Assembly (NCBI GenBank): GCA_016928055.1 | Contig: JAFGLM010000016.1 | Span: forward strand, 62,001 to 126,000 | Length of the DNA: 64,000 nt | DNA from: Gammaproteobacteria bacterium | GTDB taxonomy: Bacteria; Pseudomonadota; Gammaproteobacteria; HTCC5015 | Direction: 5' to 3' | In this document: one piece after another, positions 17,743 through 28,146 of the stretch | Layout: each line of letters starts with the position of its first letter | Position numbering within the stretch: position 1 is the stretch's first letter | Translations under genes and position numbers: made by a program | The notes under the pieces: generated by a model | The model's database searches: none | The model's input: only the letters and a program-made list of their open reading frames with translations | What the model was told of the DNA's origin: nothing

Positions 17743-18657
17743 TCAATTTGCCGCGTATATAAAATCGAGTGGATTCACCTGTTGACCATCCTGCAACACC
17801 TCAAAATGCACGTGTGGGCCGGTGGAGCGCCCTGTCGAGCCCATAGTAGCAACGATCTGGCCTTTCTTTACCGCTTCGCCTTCCTTGACTAATATCTCCA
17901 GACAGTGTCCATAGCGCGTCGAATAACCATTGCCATGATTGATTTCAAGCAGATTTCCATATCCCCAACGCTGATCAGCCCAGGTAACCACTCCACCCGC
18001 AACAGCGATTATCGAGCTGCCTTGTTTGCCTGCAATATCCAGACCCTTATGAAAAACGCGACGCCCGTCAAACGGGCTCGTGCGGTAGCCATAGTAGGAT
18101 GAAATCCAGCCTTTTTTGACCGGCCTACCTGCAGGATGTACTTCTTCATGCAATATGCGGGAACGTAAAACCTCTTCAAGCACAAATAACTGGTATTCCC
18201 GATAACCCAATTCCTGCCCCAGACTGGTAATCGCCTGATCTAAGGTGCTTTGATCATTGGTGTCTAGCGGGTTTTCATTCGGGCCACCCAATCCTGGGGG
18301 ATTATTGAATTCGAATTCCTTCTCATCGATTTTAGCCATTTTGACCAGCTTTGTACCTAGCGCGTCCAGGCGAGTGATATGCCCTTGCATCTGACCGATG
18401 CGCGTGGTCAAAGCCTTTACGCGGGCTTCAGCGTTCTCTCTGACATCGAGCAAAGCTAATCTCTGCTCTTCCAGTTCACTTTGCCAGGCCAAAACGTAGC
18501 TATCAGACTGGTTACTGGCGCCATACCAGTATCCTAAGCCTGCACAAAACATCGCAGAAAACAACACAATCACCGACACCAGAACATACTGCGTGGCGGT
18601 ACTGACTTCCAGATTGCGCCGACTGCGCCCTTTCCGGGTGATTAGAATGATATTCAT
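17743..18657 (-). CDS. M23 (LytM-type) metallopeptidase-domain protein
   Basis: The product has 304 residues. A cytoplasmic basic N terminus and one membrane segment (about 22-46) are followed by a coiled coil (about 58-110) and a C-terminal M23 domain (about 185-300). The domain keeps zinc ligands in FHKGLDIAG and in GPHVHFEV, so it may be an active peptidoglycan endopeptidase. Many relatives in this position are called peptidoglycan DD-metallopeptidase family proteins. It lies between lpxC and secA, as in other gammaproteobacteria. Its true substrate is not evident from sequence. Confidence 0.88.
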   Translation of the reverse strand: MNIILITRKGRSRRNLEVSTATQYVLVSVIVLFSAMFCAGLGYWYGASNQSDSYVLAWQSELEEQRLALLDVRENAEARVKALTTRIGQMQGHITRLDALGTKLVKMAKIDEKEFEFNNPPGLGGPNENPLDTNDQSTLDQAITSLGQELGYREYQLFVLEEVLRSRILHEEVHPAGRPVKKGWISSYYGYRTSPFDGRRVFHKGLDIAGKQGSSIIAVAGGVVTWADQRWGYGNLLEINHGNGYSTRYGHCLEILVKEGEAVKKGQIVATMGSTGRSTGPHVHFEVLQDGQQVNPLDFIYAAN

Positions 18658-18784
18658 TTTCTTGATTTTCCCGGATTATCAACGGGATATCGTGATAATA
18701 TACCGTAAAATACTAAGGACGCGAAGTCCAGAGCTGAAAGTAAGCTAACTTTTGCAAACCCCATCACGCTTCTGCGCCCCCTGG

Positions 18785-19198
18785 ATGAAACCTCTCGGAT
18801 CAAAATTACCAAGCATCCTTAAGCAACGAGCCAATTGGCTCCTGGAATTAAACCAGCATTTGTACACTGTACTACCCGCCGAATTTCATTCGCACGTGCA
18901 AATAGCTGGCTTACACCGCAGTCTCCTCACCCTGGAGGCCGACTCGCCCGTCTGGGCCGCTAAAGTACGTTACCAAGGTAACGACTTAGCACGTCAATTG
19001 TCGGTCAAAACGGGCCTAACAATCAAATCCGTTAAATTGCTCATTCAACCCAAAAAAACCATACCTGAAGCTGTAAAGCGTAATCCGCTCACTATTTCAA
19101 GCCATTCGGCCCATCAATTTGAGTCGTTGGCCAAGTCAATCAAACATCCCGATCTCAAACGGTCCCTGCTAAAACTAGCCAGGCGCGGCGATCGCTAG
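18785..19198 (+). CDS. DUF721 / DciA-family protein
   Basis: The product has 137 residues from the ATG at 18785 (MKPLGSKLP); a TTG at 18752 would add 11 residues and cannot be excluded. The DUF721 core is visible as LLELNQHLYTVLPAEFHSHVQ followed by LEADSPVWAAKVRYQ. DciA proteins of this family help load the DnaB replicative helicase in bacteria that lack DnaC. The C-terminal tail is basic and probably disordered. The gene sits alone on the plus strand between lpxC and the M23 gene, the usual site for this family. Confidence 0.82.
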   Translation: MKPLGSKLPSILKQRANWLLELNQHLYTVLPAEFHSHVQIAGLHRSLLTLEADSPVWAAKVRYQGNDLARQLSVKTGLTIKSVKLLIQPKKTIPEAVKRNPLTISSHSAHQFESLAKSIKHPDLKRSLLKLARRGDR

Positions 19199-19210
19199 AG
19201 TCATTCTCAG

Positions 19211-20122
19211 TCAACTAACCGCTAATGGGTGCGCATAAGATATCGGCGCTTTACCTGCGTCTTCGTAGGTAACCTCTTCCCATGCACTGGTCTGCTCCAC
19301 CAGCTTACGCAAAAGCATGTTATTTAAAGCATGGCCGGCTTTATAACCGGCAAAAGCGCCTATAAGACTATGACCGAGCAAATATAAATCCCCGATCGCA
19401 TCCAGAATCTTGTGCTTCACAAACTCGTCTTCGTAACGTAATCCATCTTCATTCAGGACCCGGTAGTCATCAACCACGACCGCGTTATCAAGACTGCCTC
19501 CAAGTACTAGATTCTGTTCACGCAGACGCTCAACGTCGCGAATAAAACCAAAGGTCCGGGCTCGACTGACTTCTCTTAAAAACGAAGTGCTGGAGAAATC
19601 GATCTCCGCGCTTTGTTTGGCAGATTCAAATACGGGATGGTTGAATTCGATGGTAAAACCTACTTTGAAGCCGTTAAAGGGGTCAAATCTGGCCCATTTA
19701 CCCGCTTGTTCAACGACAACAGGTCTTTTGATGCGTATAAATTTCTTTGCTTTGTTTTGTTCAACAATGCCTGCTGATTGCAGCAAAAATACAAAAGGTC
19801 CGGCGCTGCCATCCATAATAGGCACTTCCGGCGCATTGAGATCAATATAAGCATTATCGACACCTAAACCCGCCATGGCAGACAAAAGGTGCTCAACGGT
19901 GGAAATCTTCACATCACCGTGGCAAAGCGTGGTGGAAAGCGTGGTTTCACCGACATTTTTGCATACCGCCTTGATCTCAACAGCGGGATCAAGATCAACC
20001 CGGCGAAAGACAATGCCGGTATCAGGTGATGCTGGGCGTAACGTCAGATAGACTTTTTTACCGGTGTGTAAACCTATTCCAGTGGCTCGTATTACATTCT
20101 TCAGTGTTCGTTGTTTTAACAC
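19211..20122 (-). CDS. lpxC: UDP-3-O-acyl-N-acetylglucosamine deacetylase LpxC
   Basis: The product has 303 residues and performs the committed zinc-dependent deacetylation of lipid A synthesis. The GTG at 20122 was chosen because [20 protein letters not shown] is the normal LpxC start and the resulting length is typical; the frame stays open 37 codons further upstream. Zinc ligands H78, H237 and D241 and catalytic H264 fall one residue before the E. coli positions (79, 238, 242, 265). The gene closes the dcw cluster after ftsZ. The C-terminal end ([11 protein letters not shown]) is short, with no extended degron tail of the E. coli type. Confidence 0.96.
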   Translation of the reverse strand: MLKQRTLKNVIRATGIGLHTGKKVYLTLRPASPDTGIVFRRVDLDPAVEIKAVCKNVGETTLSTTLCHGDVKISTVEHLLSAMAGLGVDNAYIDLNAPEVPIMDGSAGPFVFLLQSAGIVEQNKAKKFIRIKRPVVVEQAGKWARFDPFNGFKVGFTIEFNHPVFESAKQSAEIDFSSTSFLREVSRARTFGFIRDVERLREQNLVLGGSLDNAVVVDDYRVLNEDGLRYEDEFVKHKILDAIGDLYLLGHSLIGAFAGYKAGHALNNMLLRKLVEQTSAWEEVTYEDAGKAPISYAHPLAVS

Positions 20123-20477
20123 GCAGAGACTTCTCCCACAGCATTGGTTCTCTAACGGACCAATGATTGCTACACACGGTCGTAAAAGGGGTAGGTTTGA
20201 TGTTGAACCCAATCCAGCACCAAAACCGTGCAATCATACACAAATCTTAAATAAAACGTAATAATTTCAACGATGTTTCCGTAAAATCTGAGATTACCCG
20301 TTATATGGCGTCAACATCATACAAACCTTTAAAGGCGTCCCAATAGCCACTACCGCAGCAGTAGTCGTCCATTTGTCCGGCATCAGAACTCTCAACGCAT
20401 AACATTAAAATTCCGCTGCCAGGTGCGTACCATCGTACCCGCAACAAGATTGGCTATCGATACGTAGTTATCGACCT
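20123..20477. other. Intergenic region between ftsZ and lpxC
   Basis: These 355 bases hold no recognisable gene. On the minus strand an AT-rich tract with TATGAT near 20233 could be a -10 for lpxC, but no clear -35 accompanies it. I see no hairpin with a T run after ftsZ. Confidence 0.5.
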
Positions 20478-21620
20478 CTAATCAGCCTGGCGGCGCAGAA
20501 ACGCCGGGATATCCAGATATTCCGAATCGAAGTCCTTATCATGAGATAAGCCATCACCAACCGCCTTTTTGTCTCGAATCGCAGTGGGTTTATCGTATTG
20601 CTTGTAATTAACTTCCCCGGCGTTGGAGCGTTCCACAAGGCGGATAGGCTTGGCTTGCTGTGATTTCGCACCCAGCCCGGTAGCAACCACCGTTACTCGC
20701 AATTCGCCCTCTAACGCACTGTCGATTACGGTACCGATAACCACCGTTGCATCTTCCGATGCAAATCCCTTGATGGTTGAACCGACTTCCTCAAATTCGC
20801 CGATGGACAAATCCCTGCCAGCCGTTACATTAACCAGTATCCCATGCGCACCCGCGAGACTGACATCCTCCAGCAAAGGACTTGCAATTGCAGCTTCTGC
20901 GGCGTCACGGGCACGTTGCTCGCCTCTGCCAATTCCAGAACCCATCATGGCCATACCCATTTCGGACATTACGGTCCGCACGTCCGCAAAATCGACGTTT
21001 ATAAGCCCGGGACAGGTAATTAGTTCAGCGATACCCTGAACAGCACCTTGAAGCACATTATTGGCCGCCTTAAATGCGTCCAACAGCCCCATATCCTTTC
21101 CCAGAACGGTCAACAATTTTTCATTTGGAATGGTGATCAGGGAATCGACGTGTTGCTCCAACGCCCGGATGCCTTCTGCAGCCACATCCATACGTTTTTT
21201 ACCTTCAAATGGGAATGGCTTGGTGACGATCGCAACGGTCAATATGCCCATTTCCTTGGCGATCTGCGCGACGATGGGTGCGGCGCCGGTACCGGTTCCA
21301 CCGCCCATGCCCGCAGTAATAAACAGCATATCCGTGCCTTCTATTACGTTCTGGATTCGTTCGCGATCTTCCAGTGCCGCCTGTCGCCCAACTTCCGGAT
21401 TGGCACCGGCACCGAGTCCTTTGGTGATATTACAACCGATCTGTAAATTGGTTTTCACGCTGACGTTTTTTAACGCCTGCGAGTCGGTATTTGCACAAAT
21501 AAATTCAACACCTTCTATATGTGCATCAACCATATGACGTACGGCGTTGCCGCCCCCGCCCCCAATACCGATTACCTTAATCACTGCGTTCTGACTATAG
21601 GTATCCATTAGTTCAAACAT
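20478..21620 (-). CDS. ftsZ: Cell-division GTPase FtsZ
   Basis: The product has 380 residues and forms the tubulin-like Z-ring. The tubulin signature GGGTGTG is at 106-112. The globular domain is followed by a linker and the conserved C-terminal peptide DIPAFLRR, which docks FtsA and other partners. The ATG at 21620 was chosen because GAGAGG lies eight bases upstream and MFEL matches other FtsZ starts; another ATG six bases upstream would be only two bases from the ribosome site. The ZapD half of the CoaE-ZapD fusion should act on this protein. Confidence 0.98.
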   Translation of the reverse strand: MFELMDTYSQNAVIKVIGIGGGGGNAVRHMVDAHIEGVEFICANTDSQALKNVSVKTNLQIGCNITKGLGAGANPEVGRQAALEDRERIQNVIEGTDMLFITAGMGGGTGTGAAPIVAQIAKEMGILTVAIVTKPFPFEGKKRMDVAAEGIRALEQHVDSLITIPNEKLLTVLGKDMGLLDAFKAANNVLQGAVQGIAELITCPGLINVDFADVRTVMSEMGMAMMGSGIGRGEQRARDAAEAAIASPLLEDVSLAGAHGILVNVTAGRDLSIGEFEEVGSTIKGFASEDATVVIGTVIDSALEGELRVTVVATGLGAKSQQAKPIRLVERSNAGEVNYKQYDKPTAIRDKKAVGDGLSHDKDFDSEYLDIPAFLRRQAD

Positions 21621-21684
21621 GGCCATTACCTCTCAATTAACTAAAAATATTAAAATCGAATTCGTTATGCATATACATCAGGAT

Positions 21685-22917
21685 TTAAAAATTGCCTTTA
21701 AACCAGTCCATCATGCGTTGCCACACGCCGCTAATGCCTTTTTCTCCGAAAAACTCGCGACCTGACTCGCGATTCGCGTGACCAAATAAGAGCAAGCCAA
21801 CACCGGTTGCGTGTATGGGATTTCGTACCACATCTGCCAGCCCGCTGACGTACTGCGGTACCCCCAGTCTGACCGGCATGTTGAAAATCTCTTCCGCCAG
21901 CTCAATTACGCCTTCCATTTTTGAGCTGCCACCGGTCAACACAATACCGGCTGCAATTAAATCCTCGTAACCACTGCGTCGCAGCTCGGCTGCAACAAGG
22001 TCCAGCAATTCTGCATACCGAGGTTCAACAACATCAATCAATGTCATACGCGACAACTTGCGGGGTTCTCTTTCACCAACACCCGGCACTTCAATGGTTT
22101 CATCCGGATTTGCCAGTTGTCTGAGGGCGCATGCATACTTAATCTTTATTTCTTCTGCATGTTTCGTCGGCGTGCGCAATGCAACTGCGATATCATTCGT
22201 CACCTGATCACCGGCAATGGGAATAACCGCAGTATGACGAATTGCTCCTTCGCTAAACACTGCGATATCTGTGGTGCCGCCGCCGATATCTACCAAACAA
22301 ACCCCCAGGTCTTTTTCGTCATCAGTCAATACCGAATAGCTGGATGCAAGTTGTTCGAGAATGACGTCGTCCACTTCAAGTCCACAACGACGCACGCATT
22401 TGATAATATTTTGCGCGGCGCTGACTGCGCCGGTAATTAAATGTACCTTCGCTTCCAGTCGTACGCCGGCCATGCCGATCGGTTCACGTATACCTTCCTG
22501 GCCATCAATCACAAATTCCTGCGGCAATATATGCAGCGTTCTTTGATCTGCAGGTATCGCAACCGCTCGCGCTGCATCGATTACCCGGTCAACATCAGCA
22601 GCGGTAACTTCACGATCTTTAATTGCAACGATTCCATGCGAATTAATACTGCGAACATGACTGCCGGCAACACCGGTAAAAACCGAATGGATCTGCACAC
22701 CGGCCATTAACTCGGCTTCTTCGATTGCACGTTGAATGGACTGCACTGTCGATTCAATATTAACCACAACACCCTTTTTTAGTCCTCGCGAGGGATGCGA
22801 GCCGATTCCGATGATATCGATTTCACCGCTACTATTTATCTCGCCGACAATTGCGACGACTTTTGAGGTGCCGATATCCAGTCCAACAATCATTTCTCTG
22901 TCTGCTTTTTTAGACAT
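21685..22917 (-). CDS. ftsA: Cell-division actin-like protein FtsA
   Basis: The product has 410 residues and tethers FtsZ to the membrane. Actin-fold phosphate motifs are visible as VGLDIGTSKV near the N terminus and VDIGGGTTDIAVF in the middle, with ILTGG-like VLTGGSSKMEG near the end. The C terminus is the membrane-binding amphipathic helix (VWQRMMDWFKGNF). It lies between ftsQ (14-base gap) and ftsZ in the expected order. Confidence 0.97.
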   Translation of the reverse strand: MSKKADREMIVGLDIGTSKVVAIVGEINSSGEIDIIGIGSHPSRGLKKGVVVNIESTVQSIQRAIEEAELMAGVQIHSVFTGVAGSHVRSINSHGIVAIKDREVTAADVDRVIDAARAVAIPADQRTLHILPQEFVIDGQEGIREPIGMAGVRLEAKVHLITGAVSAAQNIIKCVRRCGLEVDDVILEQLASSYSVLTDDEKDLGVCLVDIGGGTTDIAVFSEGAIRHTAVIPIAGDQVTNDIAVALRTPTKHAEEIKIKYACALRQLANPDETIEVPGVGEREPRKLSRMTLIDVVEPRYAELLDLVAAELRRSGYEDLIAAGIVLTGGSSKMEGVIELAEEIFNMPVRLGVPQYVSGLADVVRNPIHATGVGLLLFGHANRESGREFFGEKGISGVWQRMMDWFKGNF

Positions 22918-22931
22918 GCTGTCGGGCCTCT

Positions 22932-23759
22932 CTACCCTTGTCGGTTATTTTGTTCACTATGCCAGCGCACAGCAAATCCATTACTATGTCTTAAATCAAC
23001 ACTGGCGATCTTGTTCCAATCTGTTTTACGATCAGACTTCATTACCGCAAGAAATTGCTTTAGTCTTGATTCATAATCGTGGCTGCCAAGCCGCATAATC
23101 ACGTTATCGTGAGTTGTGAGCACCCAGCTATTTCTCTCGTCCACTTTAAGTTCAATAATCCGCATATTATTCTGTGCCAGCAACGGTTGTAATTGCCTAT
23201 ATCGATTCATAACCACAATCGCTTTATCATCCGGGCCGACAAATACCGGCAATTCGCTCAGATCAACGCCATACGCTTTTTCAAAAATCAATCCTTCGGC
23301 ATTGACCAGCCGGCCCGCATTCCAGCGTGCAACAGGCACCTGCTCATCGATATTGACTACGATTTTATTGGGCCATCCACGCTGCAAACGCGCGTTTGCA
23401 ACCCACGCAAGATCTGTTACCGCCCGATGTGCTGCAGAAAGATTAACGGTAAACAAATCGCCCACTAAATACTGTTTTAATGCTTGTTCGATTTCCCGTG
23501 CCTGTTCATTATGAAATTCACCCTCAATCAACACGTGCTCAATTGAAAACGACGATGCAAACTGTCTCAGTGACAATGCGGATGTCACTACAAAAACCAA
23601 AATCAGCAAGGCGATAACGATAAATCTGCGACTAACTCTTTTTGGTTCGCCGAATAGTGTCGGTTGCAGGTCCAGCGTTACGGCCTGCAAATGGCGACGT
23701 TTGCAATTCTTTTCGCGTTTTTTGATATCCTTTAAATCGAGTAAGGCTTCAGCTCGCAT
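22932..23759 (-). CDS. ftsQ: Cell-division protein FtsQ
   Basis: The product has 275 residues: a basic cytoplasmic tail of about 45 residues, one membrane helix (about 46-66), then the periplasmic POTRA domain (SIEHVLIEGEFHNEQAREIEQAL) and the FtsQ beta domain. In the divisome FtsQ holds FtsB and FtsL. It overlaps ddl by 11 bases and is followed by ftsA, so position confirms the name despite low family conservation. Confidence 0.94.
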   Translation of the reverse strand: MRAEALLDLKDIKKREKNCKRRHLQAVTLDLQPTLFGEPKRVSRRFIVIALLILVFVVTSALSLRQFASSFSIEHVLIEGEFHNEQAREIEQALKQYLVGDLFTVNLSAAHRAVTDLAWVANARLQRGWPNKIVVNIDEQVPVARWNAGRLVNAEGLIFEKAYGVDLSELPVFVGPDDKAIVVMNRYRQLQPLLAQNNMRIIELKVDERNSWVLTTHDNVIMRLGSHDYESRLKQFLAVMKSDRKTDWNKIASVDLRHSNGFAVRWHSEQNNRQG

Positions 23760-24696
23760 TCGCTTTACTCCTGTCCCCTAAGCTTGTTCGTAAGATTTTC
23801 AACACCAACTCATCAAACTCAATGCCCGCGTTTTTTGCCGACATCGGCACCAGACTGTGATCAGTCATCCCCGGCACAGTATTCACTTCGATCAACCAGG
23901 GTTGATCCTCGTTGTCCAGCATTAAGTCTATCCGACCCCAGCCGTATCCATCGATCGCATCGAATGCGGCTAATGCCAGCTTCTGTATTGATTGCTCAGT
24001 TTTTAAATCCAGACCGCAGGGGCAATAGTATTGAGTACCGGATCCATCCGCATACTTGGCTGTAAAATCATAAAACTCACGTGCAGGTTGCAGTCGAATT
24101 GCCGGCAAAGCTGCGCCGGCAAGAATTGAAACCGTATATTCAGTACCTTCGATCCAACACTCGGCCATCACTTCGCCATACTTTGACGCTTCACGCCAGG
24201 CAGGAAGTAATTCTGATTCAATTTTAACTTTACTGATGCCGACGCTTGATCCTTCAAATACCGGCTTCACAGCGAGAGGTAATTTCATCGACATCAATGC
24301 TTTTTCACAATCCTTTTCACCTTTGATTATCATCGCCGCAGGTGTTGGCAAGTCTTTACCCTGCCAAATATTCTTGCAGCGCATTTTATCCATACCTAAT
24401 GCACAACCCAGTACCCCAGTACCGGTATAAGGTAAGTTTAAAAATTCCAGTAAAGCCTGAAGTTTGCCGTCTTCACCGCCACGTCCATGCACAATATTAA
24501 AAATTCGACTGTAATGACCTTCCTGTAGAACACGCACAATATCGATATCCATATCAATCGCTTCAACATTAATACCTAACCTTCGCAAAGCTGCCAATAC
24601 TGCAGCGCCGCTTTTAAGCGACACATCACGTTCGGCCGACCAGCCGCCCATTAATAATGCAACCAAACCGAATTCCTGCTGCATAATGGCACTCAC
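23749..24696 (-). CDS. ddl: D-alanine--D-alanine ligase
   Basis: The product has 315 residues. This ATP-grasp enzyme makes the D-Ala-D-Ala dipeptide used by MurF. HGRGGEDGKLQALLE, PYTGTGVLGCALGMDK, EGSSVGISK and the metal-binding IEVNTVPGMTDHSL are family signatures. The start is GTG at 24696, with AGGAGA six bases upstream; it overlaps the murB stop (GTGA). An ATG four codons later has no better site. Confidence 0.96.
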   Translation of the reverse strand: MSAIMQQEFGLVALLMGGWSAERDVSLKSGAAVLAALRRLGINVEAIDMDIDIVRVLQEGHYSRIFNIVHGRGGEDGKLQALLEFLNLPYTGTGVLGCALGMDKMRCKNIWQGKDLPTPAAMIIKGEKDCEKALMSMKLPLAVKPVFEGSSVGISKVKIESELLPAWREASKYGEVMAECWIEGTEYTVSILAGAALPAIRLQPAREFYDFTAKYADGSGTQYYCPCGLDLKTEQSIQKLALAAFDAIDGYGWGRIDLMLDNEDQPWLIEVNTVPGMTDHSLVPMSAKNAGIEFDELVLKILRTSLGDRSKANAS

Positions 24697-25604
24697 ACAG
24701 ATTCTCCTACAATCTTGACTTCCCGCTGCAATAAGACACCGGTGTTTTCTTCAACTTTGGCCTGCACGTACTCAATGAGTTGTTCAATATCGGTCGCAGT
24801 TGCATTAGCGTCATTGAGTATAAAGTTTGCGTGCTTATCGGAAACACGTGCACCGCCGATCCGATATCCTTTCAAACCGCAGGCTTCTATCAACTTTGCA
24901 GCATAATTGCCTGCTGGATTTCGAAACACTGAACCGCAGCTGTAACTGCCGATCGGTTGCGTCTCGCTACGTTGATTGAGTAATTCACGAACGCGTTCGC
25001 GATCAGCCTTGCCCTGATTCCTGGTAAAACGAAACCAGCCTGCGACGAACCACTCCCGTGCCGGAAATTTGACCGTACGATAACTAACATCAAACTCTTC
25101 CGGCTGCCGCAGGGTTGACTGTCCTTTGGCGTTAACCATTTCAACTCTTTCAACGTATTGCCAGGTTTCACTACCGTAACAACCGGCGTTCATCGCCAGG
25201 GCACCACCAATACTGCCGGGAATACCGACCAAAAACTCGCTGCCGCATAAACCCTGTTTCACGGCAAATCGTGCCAGCTGTGAGGAGTTGACACCGGCTT
25301 CAGCATAAATCAGTGCCCCTTGTTGATCATCTTGCGCAAGTTCCAGTCGATTCAGGCAGTTACGCAGATTAATCACCGTACCTTTCATGCCTCCATCGCG
25401 TACAAGAATATTGCTGCCCATTCCCATTACGAACAAAGGCTCATCCTCGGGCAAGGTAGAAAGAAACTCGATAAAATCTTCGCGATCGGCTGGTTGATAA
25501 AATTTTTCCGCTATACCCCCAACGCGCCAGGAGGTATAGCGCGCAAGCGACTCTTGCTGTTTCAAGCTGCCACGTAAACCGGATTTTTGAGCTGTATCGT
25601 TCAT
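24693..25604 (-). CDS. murB: UDP-N-acetylenolpyruvoylglucosamine reductase MurB
   Basis: The product has 303 residues. This FAD enzyme reduces enolpyruvyl-UDP-GlcNAc to UDP-MurNAc. FAD-binding segments [15 protein letters not shown] and [18 protein letters not shown] are clear, and the catalytic Ser lies in GSCG-type [10 protein letters not shown]. It is the short MurB form without the extra loop of the E. coli type (about 340 residues). Overlaps of four bases occur on both sides (ATGA with murC, GTGA with ddl). Confidence 0.96.
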   Translation of the reverse strand: MNDTAQKSGLRGSLKQQESLARYTSWRVGGIAEKFYQPADREDFIEFLSTLPEDEPLFVMGMGSNILVRDGGMKGTVINLRNCLNRLELAQDDQQGALIYAEAGVNSSQLARFAVKQGLCGSEFLVGIPGSIGGALAMNAGCYGSETWQYVERVEMVNAKGQSTLRQPEEFDVSYRTVKFPAREWFVAGWFRFTRNQGKADRERVRELLNQRSETQPIGSYSCGSVFRNPAGNYAAKLIEACGLKGYRIGGARVSDKHANFILNDANATATDIEQLIEYVQAKVEENTGVLLQREVKIVGESV

Positions 25605-27052
25605 TTACTCGCTCTTAACACTTGTGGCAGCGATGCAGCCATCGCGCCGATATTGCCGGCACCCAAAGTCAACAAAATATCCTGATCTTTTAAAATCGCA
25701 TTTAAACTATCCGGCAGATCCGCTATATCCGCTACAAACACCGGATCAACCTTGCCGCGAGCACGAATCGCCTGGCTCAAAGACCGGCCATCAGTGCCCG
25801 AAATCGGTTTTTCACCGGCCGGATAAATATCACACAAACACAGAACATCGGTTTCGCATAACACGGCTGCAAAATCATCAAACAAATCGTGTGTTCGGCT
25901 ATATCGATGCGGTTGAAATGCGACCACCATACGCCGATCCGGCCAGGTTTCACGAACAGCGCGCAAGGTTGCCTGCACCTCGGTGGGATGATGACCATAG
26001 TCATCGACCAGCTCCACTTCTCCCACTGCGGTTTGAATGGTACCGTAACGCTGAAAACGCCGACCAATGCCGGCAAACTCTGATAATGACTGCTGAATCG
26101 CTTCTACGCTTACACCCAGTTCATATGCAACCGTGATAGCTGCCAATGCATTCAGCACATTATGTTTACCCGGTAAATTCAAAGTCACGGTAAATTCAAC
26201 TGCTTTGCTTGTTTCGTTCGCCGGCAGATTGACAGTAAATCGTGTACGACCGTGCCCGGGTATTAGATTACTGGCGCGTACATCCGCGGCTTGCTCAATA
26301 CCATAGGTTAAGACGGGACGACTGAATTCAGGTATCAGTTTACGAACAATCGGATCATCAATGCACAAAACCGCCAGGCCATAAAAAGGCAGGTGGCGAA
26401 TAAACTCTACAAAGGTTTGTTCCAGCCGTTCGAAATCACCACCATAGGTACCAAGATGATCGGCATCGATATTGGTCACAATCGCAATAACCGGCTGCAA
26501 ATACAAAAATGAAGCATCGCTCTCATCTGCTTCAGCCACCAGATAATCACCGCTCCCCAGACGCGCATGTCCAGCGATATTATTCACGAGACCACCGATA
26601 ATGAATGTTGGATCCAGACCACCTGCTGCCAAAATACTGGCTACCAGACTGGTAGTGGTTGTTTTGCCGTGCGTACCGGCGACTGCAACGCCCTGACGAA
26701 ACCGCATTAGTTCGGCCAGCATCTGCGCACGCGGCACCAGCGGTATGCGCGCTTCTTTGGCTGCTAGCAACTCCGGATTGGTGTCCGCTATAGCCGTCGA
26801 TACGACGACTGCGTCAGCGCCTTCAACGTTGTGCGTATGATGCCCGATAAAAATTTCCGCTCCTCGTTTCTTCAGTCGCTCTGTTGTTGCACTGACACTC
26901 AGATCCGAACCACTAACCTGATAACCAATATTCAGCATGACTTCGGCAATACCGCTCATGCCAGCACCGCCGATACCGATAAAATGCACACGACGTATTC
27001 TGCGCATGGGATTACGCCAGATAGTTTGTTCGTTATTAGTCTTTTTACTCAT
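25601..27052 (-). CDS. murC: UDP-N-acetylmuramate--L-alanine ligase MurC
   Basis: The product has 483 residues and adds the first amino acid of the stem peptide. [16 protein letters not shown] is the nucleotide-sugar-binding start of the family, and [12 protein letters not shown] is the ATP loop. The ATG at 27052 (MSKKTNN) has GGAGAG nine bases upstream and begins two bases after the murG stop. The frame is open ten codons further into murG, which I did not use. Confidence 0.95.
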   Translation of the reverse strand: MSKKTNNEQTIWRNPMRRIRRVHFIGIGGAGMSGIAEVMLNIGYQVSGSDLSVSATTERLKKRGAEIFIGHHTHNVEGADAVVVSTAIADTNPELLAAKEARIPLVPRAQMLAELMRFRQGVAVAGTHGKTTTTSLVASILAAGGLDPTFIIGGLVNNIAGHARLGSGDYLVAEADESDASFLYLQPVIAIVTNIDADHLGTYGGDFERLEQTFVEFIRHLPFYGLAVLCIDDPIVRKLIPEFSRPVLTYGIEQAADVRASNLIPGHGRTRFTVNLPANETSKAVEFTVTLNLPGKHNVLNALAAITVAYELGVSVEAIQQSLSEFAGIGRRFQRYGTIQTAVGEVELVDDYGHHPTEVQATLRAVRETWPDRRMVVAFQPHRYSRTHDLFDDFAAVLCETDVLCLCDIYPAGEKPISGTDGRSLSQAIRARGKVDPVFVADIADLPDSLNAILKDQDILLTLGAGNIGAMAASLPQVLRASK

Positions 27053-27054
27053 TC

Positions 27055-28146
27055 CTAAAAACTCTCCGCCACAGCCAGGCATTCTTGCACAACCAGTTGT
27101 GTCGCTTCTGGTCTTGCAACCTCTCGGGCTCGTCTTGCCATATTCAATAAACGTTCGCGATCAACGGCTAATTCACTTAACCAATCACCCAGTCTTTCCG
27201 GGCTCAACTCCGTTTGCTGCGCAATCAATGCAGCATCTCGCTGCGCAAGAAATCGTGCATTCGCTGTTTGATGGTCATCCACCGCATGTGGAAAAGGAAC
27301 CAGTATCGCAGGTAACCCGGCTGCCGCCAGTTCAGCAACCGTCATAGCACCAGATCTGGCAATTACCAGATCAGCCCAGGTGTACGCCGCGGCCATATCA
27401 TCCAGAAACGGTATCACTTCTGCTTTAATACCCAGTCCCTGATAATTTGTCGCAGTTTTCTCACAGGCATTGTGACCGGCCTGATGACGAATCTCCGGTC
27501 TAATTGCTTCCGGCATAGTGCGTATTGCTTGCGGTACGATCTCATTCAAAAAACGCGCACCCTGGCTGCCGCCAATAACCAACAGATGCAATCTTCCTTG
27601 ACGACAACCCAAACGTTGTTCTGGCACAGGCAACAAACTGATTTCATTTCGCACCGGATTACCGGTGTGGTATGCATGCAAAGATTTTTTAAATGTTCCC
27701 GGGAACGCTTCCAACACCGAATCAGCAAGATGCGAAAGAATGCGATTGGTAACACCGGCAATGGCGTTTTGCTCATGGATAACCAAAGGACATCGCAATA
27801 ATTTACACATCAACCCACCCGGGCCTGTGGTAAAACCACCCATACCCAACACCAGCCGCGGTTTGACGCGCAAAATAATCAAAGCAGCCTGCCAACAGGC
27901 AAGCAGCAATCGAAAGGGTGCCAGTAACAAAGTCAACGCATCTTTGCCTCGCAATCCGGAAATACTTAACCACATCATTTTTATACCGGCTTCGGGAACG
28001 ACTCGCGCCTCAAGTCCTTTTCGCGTACCCATCCACACCACCGGAATATTTTTACTATTCAACTCTTTAGCTACCGCCAAAGCAGGATAAACATGGCCGC
28101 CGGTACCACCCGCCATAATCAGAATGGGTCGTGAATCAAAAATCAT
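27055..28146 (-). CDS. murG: Lipid II synthase glycosyltransferase MurG
   Basis: The product has 363 residues. It adds GlcNAc to lipid I on the cytoplasmic face of the membrane. Glycine-rich motifs [16 protein letters not shown] and [13 protein letters not shown] and the donor-site region [17 protein letters not shown] are characteristic. Its ATG overlaps the ftsW stop by four bases. Confidence 0.97.
   Translation of the reverse strand: MIFDSRPILIMAGGTGGHVYPALAVAKELNSKNIPVVWMGTRKGLEARVVPEAGIKMMWLSISGLRGKDALTLLLAPFRLLLACWQAALIILRVKPRLVLGMGGFTTGPGGLMCKLLRCPLVIHEQNAIAGVTNRILSHLADSVLEAFPGTFKKSLHAYHTGNPVRNEISLLPVPEQRLGCRQGRLHLLVIGGSQGARFLNEIVPQAIRTMPEAIRPEIRHQAGHNACEKTATNYQGLGIKAEVIPFLDDMAAAYTWADLVIARSGAMTVAELAAAGLPAILVPFPHAVDDHQTANARFLAQRDAALIAQQTELSPERLGDWLSELAVDRERLLNMARRAREVARPEATQLVVQECLAVAESF

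Noticed and set aside
20123..20233. 37-codon N-terminal extension of LpxC
   Set aside because: The extension is Cys/Gly/Pro-rich and unlike any LpxC; the GTG at 20122 places zinc ligands one residue from the E. coli numbering.
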